NCBI GenBank assembly: GCA_964538485.1
Contig: CAZIHJ010000018.1
Span: 1 to 37,667 of the forward strand
From: JBJXHC01 sp964538485
GTDB lineage: Bacteria; Bacteroidota; Ignavibacteria; UBA10030; UBA6906
Direction: 5' to 3'
Length of the DNA: 37,667 nt
Below, piece by piece: positions 8,510 to 17,146 of the stretch. Each line of letters begins with the position of its first letter. Positions within the stretch are counted from its first letter, which is position 1. The notes under the pieces are model-generated. The model saw only the letters and a list, made by a program, of their open reading frames with translations, did no database searches and was not told where the DNA came from. The translations under genes were made by a program, and so were the position numbers.

Positions 8510-9231
8510 GAGAGAGTTGGATTGTAGTAGCGCTGTTATTTGTGTTGTCCGGCAATGCAAGCGGTCAGACTGTTCGCTCGTTGGTAAACAGCGGCAATGA
8601 TCTCTATGAAGAAGAGAAATACACTGATGCGGAGGTGAACTACCGCAAAGCGTTGGAGAAAGAACAGGGTTTGGTTCCGGGACACTATAATCTCGGAAAC
8701 TCGTTGTACAAGCAAGGCAAGTTCGATGAGTCAGTGAAGGAGTATGAGCACGCTGCATTGAAGGCAGAAAGCAAGGATGCACGCTCGGGCGCTCTTTTCA
8801 ATATCGGCAACTCATTCATGAAAGCGGAAAAGTATCAGGAAGCGGTGAAGTCCTATGTTGAAGCGCTAAAGCAGAACCCCAACGACCTCGATGCGAAGTA
8901 CAATCTTTCGTATGCATTGGAAAAACTCCGCCAGCAACAACAGCAGCAGCAACAGAAACAACAAAACAAAGACGACAAGAATAAGGACAAGAACCAGGAA
9001 CAGAAAGAGAAGAACGACCAGCAGAACGATCAGAAAGACCAGCAACAGCAGAATCAGCAACAGCAACAAAACGAACAGCAGAAGCAGCAACAAATGGCCC
9101 AGCAGGAAAAACGAATGTCTAAAGAAGACGCCGAACGAATCCTTGAAGTATTAAAGAACAATGAGCGTGACGTACAGAAGAAGCTTCGTGTTAAGAAAAC
9201 AGCACGGGCAAAAACCGAAAAGGATTGGTAG
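8506..9231 (+). CDS. batC: BatC, exported TPR protein with glutamine-rich linker
   Basis: 241 residues with a Sec signal (VVALLFVLSG, cleavage after SGQ). Three TPR units follow (GNDLYEEEKYTDAEVNYRKAL; GNSLYKQGKFDESVKEYEHA; GNSFMKAEKYQEAVKSYVEAL), ending with YNLSYALEKLRQ. From about residue 144 there is a long Q/K/D/N-rich tract encoded by CAG/CAA repeats (DNA about 8934-9100), then a short basic helical tail with SKEDAERILEVLKNNE, a motif common at the end of BatC proteins. GGAGGG precedes the ATG. Periplasmic adaptor for BatA/BatB is the family assumption. The polyglutamine stretch could vary in length between strains. Confidence 0.92.
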   Translation: MRESWIVVALLFVLSGNASGQTVRSLVNSGNDLYEEEKYTDAEVNYRKALEKEQGLVPGHYNLGNSLYKQGKFDESVKEYEHAALKAESKDARSGALFNIGNSFMKAEKYQEAVKSYVEALKQNPNDLDAKYNLSYALEKLRQQQQQQQQKQQNKDDKNKDKNQEQKEKNDQQNDQKDQQQQNQQQQQNEQQKQQQMAQQEKRMSKEDAERILEVLKNNERDVQKKLRVKKTARAKTEKDW

Positions 9232-9232
9232 T

Positions 9233-11068
9233 ATGTTGTTCGCTCGAACATTCGGACACGTTGCAGTTGCCCTGATAGTAACGGTTGTTCTCGTGGGAAC
9301 GGTAGTTGCTCAGGAACCGACATTTCAGGCAACGGTGGATAAGAATCCTGTGGGATTGGGAGACCAGTTTATTCTCTCCTTTATTCTCAATAACGCAACG
9401 GGCGGAGGCAAGAACCTGCAGTTGCCGGATATGGCGAAGTTTCATGTGATGGGTGGGCCGAACCAATCCTCCAGCATGCAAATCATTAATGGAGCCGTCT
9501 CTTCCTCCGTAACGTATAGCTATGTCCTTCAGCCCAAAGAGATCGGGAAGATGACTATTGGTCCGGCAGCAATTGAGGCCGCCGGCAAGATCTATCGGAC
9601 TCAGCCGATTGTTATTGAGGTGGTCAAAGGGACGCCCAAGCCCAAACAGCAGTCGGCGGCCCCTGATGACGTGAGTGCGCAGATAGCCGAGAATCTCTTT
9701 CTCAGAGCCATCGTCGATCGATCTCAGGTGATGCAAGGAGAACAAATCAATCTCACCTTCAAACTCTACACACGTGTCTCCGTTGCGAATTACGCGGTGA
9801 ATAAAAATCCCGCCCTGACGGGATTCTGGGGCGAAGATATTGAAAACCCCAAGAATGTCTCGCTTACCACAGAGACCATCGATGGCAAGCAATATCGCGT
9901 TGGCATCATTCGGCGGATGGCGTTGTTCCCGACACAATCCGGAACACTGGAAATCAGTCCGATGGAAGTACAAACCACCGTGCAGATTCAATCACGCCGT
10001 TCTAACGATCCCTTTGATGCATTTTTCCGTGATCCATTCGGCCAGTCGGTGAATTACATGGCAAAGAGCGATCCGGTGAAAATCAGAGTGTTGCCATTGC
10101 CCCCGGGGGCACCTGTGTCGTTCAAAGGGGCAGTCGGTAGATTTTCGATGGCCACGACACTTGACAAACAAACAACAAAGACCAATGAACCGGTCTCGCT
10201 TCGGGTCACTATTCAGGGTTCAGGCAACGTCAAGTTACTTGAATCTCCTGTGGTGGATATTCCGGCAGAGTTCGAGCAATACACACCAAAGGTCTCCGAG
10301 AATATTAATCGACGCCAGGAGAGGATTTCGGGTTCGAAGACTTTCGAGTACATCCTTATCCCACGCTATCCCGGACAGAAATCCATCAAGCCGGTGACGT
10401 TCTCCTTCTACGATCTTACCAAGAAGGAGTATGTAACACTCACATCATCTTCACTTGATCTGAAAGTCGAACAGGGTGCAGCGGGTGCCACACCGTACAT
10501 CGCAGGAGGATCGCGCGAGGATGTACAGATGCTCAGCCAGGATATACGCTTTATCAAGGCGACGCAAAGCGGGTTCTCCGTGCGGGGACAGTATCTTCAT
10601 ACGAGCGGGTTGTTTATTGTCTTGCTGTTACTTCCAGTCGCGGGGCTTGCCGGAGCGGTCGTGTTGGCGCGTCAGCGTCAGTCCATCATGACCGATGAAG
10701 CGGGATACAGGAATCGTCGGGCCATCAAGGTGGCGCAAAAGGGGTTGAAGCAGGCGGAGGAAATGCTGAAGAGCAAAAGTGCCGGCGAACAAAAACTGCA
10801 ATTCTATTCCGAGATTGCGCGGGCAACGTGGAAATATCTTGGTGACAAACTGAATATCCCGCCGGCAGACATGTCAATTGATAAGGTGATCGGTGTACTC
10901 TCCACACGATCGACCAGCGACGACATCTCTGGAAACCTCAAATCGTTACTGGAGACCTGCGAGATGGCGCGCTTTGCACCGACGAGCATGGAATTCTCTG
11001 CGATGCAGAAAACGTATGACGATGCCAAACGTATTATCATTGAATTGGAACGGACCCTGAAATCCTGA
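9233..11068 (+). CDS. batD: BatD, exported and membrane-anchored oxygen-tolerance protein
   Basis: 611 residues. A signal peptide (VAVALIVTVVLVGTVVAQ) leads into beta-sandwich repeats starting with FQATVDKNPVGLGDQFIL, the BatD opening motif. A second related domain begins near residue 155 (LFLRAIVDRSQVMQGEQINL), and a third near 300 (MATTLDKQTTKTNEPVSLRV). One transmembrane helix (about 463-483, LFIVLLLLPVAGLAGAVVL) is followed by a helical cytoplasmic tail. The ATG lies one base after the BatC stop, and the stop overlaps the BatE start by one base. A start at 9161 inside batC would spoil the signal peptide. Likely a scaffold for the VWA proteins at the inner membrane. Confidence 0.92.
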   Translation: MLFARTFGHVAVALIVTVVLVGTVVAQEPTFQATVDKNPVGLGDQFILSFILNNATGGGKNLQLPDMAKFHVMGGPNQSSSMQIINGAVSSSVTYSYVLQPKEIGKMTIGPAAIEAAGKIYRTQPIVIEVVKGTPKPKQQSAAPDDVSAQIAENLFLRAIVDRSQVMQGEQINLTFKLYTRVSVANYAVNKNPALTGFWGEDIENPKNVSLTTETIDGKQYRVGIIRRMALFPTQSGTLEISPMEVQTTVQIQSRRSNDPFDAFFRDPFGQSVNYMAKSDPVKIRVLPLPPGAPVSFKGAVGRFSMATTLDKQTTKTNEPVSLRVTIQGSGNVKLLESPVVDIPAEFEQYTPKVSENINRRQERISGSKTFEYILIPRYPGQKSIKPVTFSFYDLTKKEYVTLTSSSLDLKVEQGAAGATPYIAGGSREDVQMLSQDIRFIKATQSGFSVRGQYLHTSGLFIVLLLLPVAGLAGAVVLARQRQSIMTDEAGYRNRRAIKVAQKGLKQAEEMLKSKSAGEQKLQFYSEIARATWKYLGDKLNIPPADMSIDKVIGVLSTRSTSDDISGNLKSLLETCEMARFAPTSMEFSAMQKTYDDAKRIIIELERTLKS

Positions 11069-11978
11069 TGAAGAGCCTGTTGTTGATATTGCTATTCGGC
11101 GGAGCGATGTCCGTTGCAGTGGCACAAGCGCCGGAACAAGTGTTCCTGGAGGGAAACCAGCTCTATCAGCAGGGGAAGTTTCAGGATGCGCGCGAACGGT
11201 ACGAGCGCCTNNNNNNNNNNNNNNNNNNNNNNNNNNNNNNNNNNNNNNNNNNNNNNNNNNNNNNNNNNNNNNNNNNNNNNNNNNNNNNNNNNNNNNNNNN
11301 NNNNNNNNNNACCAGCTCTATCAGCAGGGGAAGTTTCAGGATGCGCGCGAACGGTACGAGCGCCTCCGCTCTGCCGGATTGGAAAGCGCAGAGTTGTATT
11401 TCAACCTCGGCAACACGTTCTACAAGCTCGGTAATATTGCCCGCGCAATTCTCAACTACGAACGTGCGTTGAAACTCGCACCGGACGATGAGGATATTGT
11501 CTACAATCTCCAGCTTGCCAATCTCATGCGTACCGACAAAATCGAAGTTGCACCACGACTGTTCATATGGGAATACTGGGACGCCATTAAATCCGCACTT
11601 TCTCTCAATGTCTTCACATGGCTGGCGTATCTCTTCTTTGCTTTTGCCCTTGGTGCACTCAGCTTGTTCATGCTGGCCAGGAGCTATGCTATGAGAAAGC
11701 TCTCGTTCATCGGTGCCATTGTCTCTGGCGCCGTATGTATCTTGTTGGTCGTTATCATCGTGGCAAAGCTCTCCGACCTGCAGCGTAACGATACAGCAAT
11801 CATCGTCGCTGAAATCGTCAATATCAAGAACTCGCCTGATGAAAACAGCAGTGATGCATTCGTTCTCCACAGTGGTACGAAAGTCCAGATTACCGACCGG
11901 GTGAACACCTGGGTGAAGATCCGTCTCGCCGATGGTAAAGTGGGCTGGATGGAGCAGGGTGCGTCGGAAGCAATCTAA
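11068..11978 (+). CDS. batE: BatE, TPR plus SH3-like protein, interrupted only by a false assembly gap
   Basis: The gene is broken in this assembly by 100 N, but 55 bases are identical on both sides of the gap (11156-11210 and 11311-11365). Removing the Ns and one copy joins the two halves in one frame and gives a 251-residue protein. It has a signal peptide (LLLILLFGGAMSVAVAQA), a TPR pair (EGNQLYQQGKFQDARERYERL and FNLGNTFYKLGNIARAILNYERAL), two transmembrane helices (about 143-162 and 175-195), and an SH3b-like end (IVNIKNSPDENS through WVKIRLADGKVGWM). This is the standard BatE plan. It is the last gene of the operon; no strong terminator is visible after it. Confidence 0.9.
11156..11365. 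repeat. 55-bp direct duplicate flanking a 100-N gap (assembly artefact)
   Basis: Bases 11156-11210 and 11311-11365 are identical, and the two copies sit exactly at the left and right edges of the N run 11211-11310. This is what results when two contigs that overlap by one k-mer are scaffolded instead of merged. The frame of batE agrees across the junction only after one copy and the Ns are removed (155 bases). Confidence 0.95.
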
Positions 11979-12014
11979 GAGAGCCCTCACGTTCCTTTCC
12001 TGATGTTCTATTCG

Positions 12015-12043
12015 TTGACAGTCTCTTTGAGAAAAGCTATATT
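12015..12043 (+). promoter_or_regulatory. Predicted promoter of the E1 gene
   Basis: A perfect -35 TTGACA (12015-12020), a 17-base spacer, and TATATT (12038-12043). About 44 bases before the ATG at 12087, which has AGGAAGA as ribosome site. Confidence 0.75.
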
Positions 12044-12086
12044 GACCAAGCCCTATTGAGTTTTGTGAATATAGCAGGAAGAGATA

Positions 12087-14180
12087 ATGGCAGCAGAAGG
12101 CAGCATTATTACCCCACTCGACGTTAAGACCTCAGACATAGGTCTTGATGATCACGGTATTTCCGTTCATAAGAATACCCTGAATCGTTGGTACCAGGTA
12201 ATGCACCTTGGCCGGTTGATTGATGCAAAGGCCGAGAATTACGTGAAGCAGGGGAAGGGGTGGTCATATCACTCCTCATTTGTCGGTCATGACGGCATTC
12301 AATTGATTCTCGGGCTTTCCTTCCGCCAGGGCAAGGATTTTCTTTTTCCATATTATCGCGACTTGTTGACCGGGCTCGCGGCAGGACTTACCGTCGAAGA
12401 AATTATCATGAATGGCATCTCCAAAGCTGGAGATGTTGCTTCCGGCGGTCGCCACATGAGCAATCACCTCGCGAAACCCTCGATCAGGATTCAAAATGTT
12501 TCATCCGCGACCGGAAACCATGCACTGCATGCAACGGGTGTTGCTCGTGCCATTCGCAGGTATCATGGCGACGAGGTTGCGTTCGCGAGCTTTGGAGATT
12601 CGGCGGCTTCGGAAGGATACGTCTTTGAAGCAATGGCAGGTGCTGCAAGGGAACAGCTTCCGGTGGTCTTTGTTATTCAGAATAACAAGTACGGGATATC
12701 CGTGCCGATCAGTGAAGGTTCCGTCAACCCGTGTGTCGCAGACAATTTTTCCGGCCTGCTTAACCTGAAGATCGTGAAATGCGACGGGACGAATGTCTTC
12801 GACTCGTGGCGTGGGATGCAGGAAGCATTGGATTATGTCCGGTCCGGCGAAGGTCCGGCATTACTGCATGCCGATTGTGTCCGCATCAATTCTCATAGTA
12901 ACTCCGACCGTCAGGACCTCTACCGGTCGAAGGAAGAAATTGAACAGGCAAAGACATTCGACCCATTGAAGCGCTTTCGCGCATACCTTATCAAAGAGGA
13001 AGTGTTTACAGAAGCGGATCTGGCCGATATTGAAGAGAAGAACCGACGGGAGCTTGATGACACAGCCGCTCGTGTTGAAGCGTCTCCCGATCCGGACCCG
13101 AAAACAGCAGCCCTGTTTGTTGTTCCCGATGAGGTTATTCCCTCTGACGTGACAGTTCACCTTCCCGCCAACCCCGATATGGAGCATCAGGTTTCGTTGC
13201 GCGAGGCAATCAACGAAACGCTGAAAGCGGAATTCCGGTACAACCCCGACACATTTCTCTGGGGGCAGGATGTTGCCTCAAAGGAAAAAGGCGGGGTTTT
13301 TAATGTCACGAAAGGAATGCAACAGGAATTCGGGCGTGACCGCGTATTCAATGCGCCGATTGCGGAGGATTTTATCGTTGGCACGGCAAACGGATTCTCA
13401 CGATACAGGGACGATATTCGGGTGGTGATCGAAGGGGCCCAGTTCGCGGACTACTTCTGGCCGGCAATGGAACAACTCATAGAATGTTCACATGACTACT
13501 ACCGTTCAAACGGCCAGTTTGTCCCGAACATTGTCATCCGCCTTGCGTCCGGCGGATATATCGGCGGTGGACTGTATCATTCCCAAAATCTCGAGGCGGT
13601 GTTTACGTCGTTGCCCGGGCTGCGTGTTGTTACACCTGCGTTTGCAGATGATGCTGTCGGGCTGTTGCGTGCCGCCATGCGTAACCGCGGTGTGACACTG
13701 TTTCTTGAACCAAAATTCCTCTACAACCAGTTCTTTGTGAAAGCGGCCAACCCCGGTGTGACATATTACACGCCGTTCGGGAAAGCACGCGTTCGTCGCG
13801 AAGGAACCGATCTTTCAATCATCTCGTATGGAACCACAGTGCATTGGTCTCTTCGGGCTGCGCAAAAGCTCGCCGACGAAGATGTCAGCGTTGAGGTCAT
13901 TGATCTTCGCTCGCTTGCACCGTGGGACAAGGAGGCCGTGCTTCAGAGCGTAAAGAAAACCGGTCGTGCACTCGTTGTTCATGAAGATAAGCTCACTGGT
14001 GGATTCGGCGGTGAAATTGCAAGCTATATCGGCGAACACGCATTCAGTTTCCTGGACGCTCCGGTTGCGCGGCTTGGCTCGAAAGACACACCCGTGCCGT
14101 TCTCGCGCATTCTGGAACATGAAATTCTCATCCAGGAAGCCGACGTTCTCGAGGCGGCAAGAAAGCTCGCCAGCTTCTAA
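12087..14180 (+). CDS. Fused E1 alpha+beta of a 2-oxoacid (branched-chain type) dehydrogenase complex
   Basis: 697 residues. The first half (to about 340) is an E1-alpha domain: PYYRDL, GRHMSNH and the thiamine diphosphate motif from GDS (170-172) to NN (199-200). The second half (about 368-697) is an E1-beta domain beginning VSLREAINETLKAEF, with EDFIVGTANGFS, HSQNLEAVFTSLPGLRVV and the end HEDKLTGGFGGEIASYI. The enzyme decarboxylates a 2-oxoacid and transfers the acyl group to lipoyl-E2. Fusion of the two subunits is common in Bacteroidota. Sequence resembles 2-oxoisovalerate more than E. coli-type pyruvate E1, but the substrate cannot be fixed. No E2 or E3 gene is nearby. It has its own promoter and terminator, so it is monocistronic. 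Confidence 0.93.
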   Translation: MAAEGSIITPLDVKTSDIGLDDHGISVHKNTLNRWYQVMHLGRLIDAKAENYVKQGKGWSYHSSFVGHDGIQLILGLSFRQGKDFLFPYYRDLLTGLAAGLTVEEIIMNGISKAGDVASGGRHMSNHLAKPSIRIQNVSSATGNHALHATGVARAIRRYHGDEVAFASFGDSAASEGYVFEAMAGAAREQLPVVFVIQNNKYGISVPISEGSVNPCVADNFSGLLNLKIVKCDGTNVFDSWRGMQEALDYVRSGEGPALLHADCVRINSHSNSDRQDLYRSKEEIEQAKTFDPLKRFRAYLIKEEVFTEADLADIEEKNRRELDDTAARVEASPDPDPKTAALFVVPDEVIPSDVTVHLPANPDMEHQVSLREAINETLKAEFRYNPDTFLWGQDVASKEKGGVFNVTKGMQQEFGRDRVFNAPIAEDFIVGTANGFSRYRDDIRVVIEGAQFADYFWPAMEQLIECSHDYYRSNGQFVPNIVIRLASGGYIGGGLYHSQNLEAVFTSLPGLRVVTPAFADDAVGLLRAAMRNRGVTLFLEPKFLYNQFFVKAANPGVTYYTPFGKARVRREGTDLSIISYGTTVHWSLRAAQKLADEDVSVEVIDLRSLAPWDKEAVLQSVKKTGRALVVHEDKLTGGFGGEIASYIGEHAFSFLDAPVARLGSKDTPVPFSRILEHEILIQEADVLEAARKLASF

Positions 14181-14204
14181 ACCGCATTTTAGACAGATTC
14201 ACAC

Positions 14205-14237
14205 AACCCCTTTCCTTGTTTGTGGAAGGGGTTTTTT
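14205..14237 (+). terminator. Intrinsic terminator after the E1 gene
   Basis: AACCCCTT (14205-14212) pairs with AAGGGGTT (14226-14233); inner CC/GG pairs can extend it, and a T run follows directly. It starts 24 bases after the stop codon. Confidence 0.88.
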
Positions 14238-14309
14238 GTGACTCCGAAGTCCTTTGTTTAAGGTAAGTTCGTCTCCCGCGTGAATAATTTTTTATCTCAA
14301 AGTTTCATG

Positions 14310-14338
14310 TTGACTTTCAGCGGAGACCGAATTACATT
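14310..14338 (+). promoter_or_regulatory. Predicted promoter of the DksA/TraR-like gene
   Basis: TTGACT (14310-14315), a 17-base spacer, and TACATT (14333-14338), followed by a leader of about 70 bases to the ATG at 14414, which has GGAGG upstream. Confidence 0.65.
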
Positions 14339-14413
14339 GCACGTGAGGATGTTATGTTCTCATACGTGTGAAGGGTGTCCCACCGTTACATGCCGATGAA
14401 ACGGAGGTAGACC

Positions 14414-14758
14414 ATGCGGAAGAGCAAGAGAGCAATACGACAGCAGATTCTCGCGCAACTCTACGAACATCTTCAGCAACAGTATTCGTTTGGGCAGTCA
14501 CGAGAAGTTCTTCTCGGCGACCAGTCCTCTCCCCACACGCTTGATGCCATTCTTTCATTCAAAAGCGACCCGCGGCTTAACGAATTGAAACGCGCGCTTG
14601 ACCAGCTTGATGAGGGGACATTCGGCATCTGCATTTTCTGTAAAGGGCGAATTCCACAAAGCGTTCTCGATCAGGACCCAATCCAGCGACTGTGCGCGAG
14701 GTGCGAGCAGGCTATTGCCCATCCGACGACGCTTCAATACACCTCGAGCATTCTGTAG
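14414..14758 (+). CDS. DksA/TraR-family C4 zinc-finger protein
   Basis: 114 residues. An N-terminal helical region (about 1-65, with LNELKRALDQLDEGTFGIC) leads to a C4 zinc finger with cysteines 73 and 76 (CIFC) and 94 and 97 (CARC). LDEGTFGxC is the standard entry into this finger. DksA/TraR proteins bind in the RNA polymerase secondary channel and change promoter output, often with ppGpp. The acidic coiled-coil tip (DxxDA) needed for E. coli-type DksA action is not obvious, so regulatory strength is uncertain. The gene has its own promoter and a strong GGAGG site. No partner gene is coupled to it. Confidence 0.88.
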   Translation: MRKSKRAIRQQILAQLYEHLQQQYSFGQSREVLLGDQSSPHTLDAILSFKSDPRLNELKRALDQLDEGTFGICIFCKGRIPQSVLDQDPIQRLCARCEQAIAHPTTLQYTSSIL

Positions 14759-14880
14759 GTCGCGCACGTTCCTGCAAAGTGGCAGCTCACCTGAAACGGT
14801 TCTGACCGTCCGTGGTTTTTGAATCGCGTTTTGTCTACATTGATTCCCAGAATCTATCATCACCTTTCCTCTCTACTCTC

Positions 14881-15798
14881 ATGAAACGCGATCTGACGTC
14901 ATTCTCGCTCTGGACGCGAGAACAGCTCTCTGATATTTTCACACTTGCCCGTCGATTGAAACACGGTGAAGCAACAACCGGACCCGGTCCATTGACGCGC
15001 AAAAGCGCCGCCCTGATTTTTGAGAAAGAGTCCCTGCGTACGCGCGTGTCATTCGAGGTCGGCATCGCACAGCTCGGAGGCCACCCGATTTTCCTGCAGC
15101 AGGATGCCATCGGGCTGGCTACCCGTGAGTCCGTTCACGACATTGCTACCGTGCTTTCACGGTACAACGACCTGATCATCGCACGGACCACACGCCACCA
15201 AACGCTCGTCCAGCTTGCTGAAAGTGCGACAGTACCCGTGATTAACGCTATGACGGATCTTGTACATCCCTGTCAGATTCTCGCGGATGTACTTACCCTG
15301 CAGGAACTGAATGCGTTTTCACCGGATATCCGTATTGTGTTCATCGGAGAAGGTAACAACATTGTCAACTCGTGGCTGGAGTTTGCTGAAAAATTCCCGA
15401 TACACTTTGTTGCCGCTGTCCCGCCCGGACATGAACCACATCCGCTCATCCTTGAGCAGGCCAGGGCAGCGGGACACAGTCGAATAGAAATCCTTCATGA
15501 TCCAATGACTGCTGCGGAAAATGCCGATGTGATCTATACGGATGTCTGGTCGGATGCACCTCCGGAAAGTGATCCATCTGCCTGGCAAATGCAATTCAAG
15601 CCCTACCAGGTGAATAGCATCTTGATGAAACAGGCGAAACCGGGATGCCTTGTCATGCATCGGTTGCCGGCAAAGCGAGGGGAAGAGATCACACGAGAAG
15701 TACTGGACGGCAAGAACTCTGTTGTCCTTCAGCAGGCGGAAAACCGCCTCCACGTGCAAAAGGGCACCATGTCCTATCTCCTCAATCCCGCCCCCTAG
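14881..15798 (+). CDS. Ornithine-carbamoyltransferase-like enzyme with altered substrate loops
   Basis: 305 residues, the usual length of ornithine carbamoyltransferase. The carbamoyl-phosphate site is intact: SLRTR (51-55), HPCQ (129-132). GEGNNIVNSW (156-165) keeps the asparagine pair of the ornithine side, and the end QQAENRLHVQK is typical. Two signatures differ: after TDVW (220-223) the SMG loop of ornithine enzymes reads SDAPPES, and HCLPA reads HRLPA (260-264). Both positions line the amino-acid pocket, so the acceptor could be a modified ornithine or another amine. No other arginine gene is in the window. ATG 14881 gives the normal N-terminus; a longer frame from 14812 adds residues without family match. 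Confidence 0.85.
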   Translation: MKRDLTSFSLWTREQLSDIFTLARRLKHGEATTGPGPLTRKSAALIFEKESLRTRVSFEVGIAQLGGHPIFLQQDAIGLATRESVHDIATVLSRYNDLIIARTTRHQTLVQLAESATVPVINAMTDLVHPCQILADVLTLQELNAFSPDIRIVFIGEGNNIVNSWLEFAEKFPIHFVAAVPPGHEPHPLILEQARAAGHSRIEILHDPMTAAENADVIYTDVWSDAPPESDPSAWQMQFKPYQVNSILMKQAKPGCLVMHRLPAKRGEEITREVLDGKNSVVLQQAENRLHVQKGTMSYLLNPAP

Positions 15799-15938
15799 GC
15801 CGCTGTGTTGTATTACATCCGGGCTGCATAGAAAACTAGACGTTCCATTGTCGCTTTTGCTTAGTATCTTCCCTTAAGAGCATGGCACACTCGTTGCAAG
15901 ACCAGCAGTGTGCATGAATCTTATGGAGGGTTTGAGTA

Positions 15939-17069
15939 ATGAAAGTTCTTCTTGTGTTAGCCGGCGCGTTAATGTGGTTCCATTCCGGAGCAACAGCGCT
16001 CCCACCTCACTCCTCGTTTGGGGTCTCCTTCGGTATTTTTTATTCTTCGCTTGACCCTCATGGCGAGTGGATCATGGTTGATCGTGATGTCTATGCCTGG
16101 CGCCCTTCGCGTACCATGCATGGATGGCGACCGTATACTGTGGGGAGATGGGCCTGGACGGACGATGGATGGTATTGGATCTCCGAAGAGCCATGGGGAT
16201 GGGCGACGTATCACTATGGCCGTTGGTACTACGATGATTTTTATGGTTGGCTTTGGACACCGGGGTATGATTGGGCGCCTGCGTGGGTTGAGTGGCGCTA
16301 TGGGGGAGATTACGTTGGGTGGGCACCTCTTGGACCGTATGCCGTGTTCAGCATTCATTCAGGCATTCACTATGCACGTCACTGGTCTACACCACACCAT
16401 TGGTGGTCATTTGTGGACTGCGGACGCATCGGCTCGCCATCAGTTCACCGCTATGTTTACCGACAAGAAGATAATCGGCGTTATGTCAGTCGTACGCGGA
16501 GTACCGGAAGCGTGAGATACACAAATGATCGCATCGTGACACGTGGACCTGATCGCGAATATGTCGAACGGCGGGGGAAAGTCCGCATCGATCGTGCGGA
16601 GGTTGTTGGTCGGGAAGATCATGGCGAACGGATTGTCCGTGCGGATAAGGTGAACCGCATTGAAACGTACCGGCCGAGGTTTGACAGTCGCGGAGATGAG
16701 GCACGGGAGCGACCGGGTCGTATTCGGGAGAGTGAACACAAGGTTGATTTGGATGCGAATCGTATTGATGGGCGATTGCAACGAGGTGGAGACGCTGACG
16801 ACATGTTGAAGAGAGATCAGGGCCGAGTATCCCGTGAGACTGACACTCCGCAGCGGGCCGTAAAGCAACATGAGTCCGGCTCATACAAACGTGATACGCA
16901 AATGAATGGACCGCGACCCCATCCGCAAAAAGAAACGCTGGGGCGTGGAAGAGGGCAACGTGAGGAAACGCGTTCGTCCAATCCGGAAAGAACAATGCGG
17001 AGAACCGAGCCTGATCGTGAGAGGCCTAAACGAGAAGCAGGTTCATCACGTGAGAGGGGAAAGAGATAG
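15939..17069 (+). CDS. Exported Trp/Tyr-rich (DUF6600-like) protein with Arg-rich tail
   Basis: 376 residues. A signal peptide (VLLVLAGALMWF, cleavage near residue 21) is followed by a region (about 30-140) of tryptophan-rich short repeats such as WAWTDDGWYWI, WGWATYHYGRW and GWLWTPGYDWAPAWVEW. This pattern is that of DUF6600-like secreted proteins. The last 220 residues are highly charged, rich in R, E and D with few hydrophobics, and are probably disordered. The ribosome site GGAGGG lies nine bases before ATG. The gene is followed by a strong terminator and appears monocistronic. Likely envelope or surface protein; a binding role for a polymer such as nucleic acid or polysaccharide is speculation. 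Confidence 0.78.
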   Translation: MKVLLVLAGALMWFHSGATALPPHSSFGVSFGIFYSSLDPHGEWIMVDRDVYAWRPSRTMHGWRPYTVGRWAWTDDGWYWISEEPWGWATYHYGRWYYDDFYGWLWTPGYDWAPAWVEWRYGGDYVGWAPLGPYAVFSIHSGIHYARHWSTPHHWWSFVDCGRIGSPSVHRYVYRQEDNRRYVSRTRSTGSVRYTNDRIVTRGPDREYVERRGKVRIDRAEVVGREDHGERIVRADKVNRIETYRPRFDSRGDEARERPGRIRESEHKVDLDANRIDGRLQRGGDADDMLKRDQGRVSRETDTPQRAVKQHESGSYKRDTQMNGPRPHPQKETLGRGRGQREETRSSNPERTMRRTEPDRERPKREAGSSRERGKR

Positions 17070-17092
17070 AGTATAAATGCGGGAGAACAGGG

Positions 17093-17128
17093 CGGTCGTC
17101 GGAATGCCCCGACGACCGTTTTTATTTT
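17093..17128 (+). terminator. Intrinsic terminator after the Trp-rich protein gene
   Basis: A perfect 10-base stem (CGGTCGTCGG at 17093-17102 with CCGACGACCG at 17109-17118) around a six-base loop, then TTTTTATTTT. There is no T run in the minus direction, so it serves the plus-strand gene. Confidence 0.92.
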
Positions 17129-17146
17129 ACAATCACATCGGGGTGC

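Noticed and set aside
8866..9093. Leucine-rich minus-strand frame opposite batC
   Set aside because: Complement of the CAG/CAA glutamine repeat; looks like a membrane protein only by composition.
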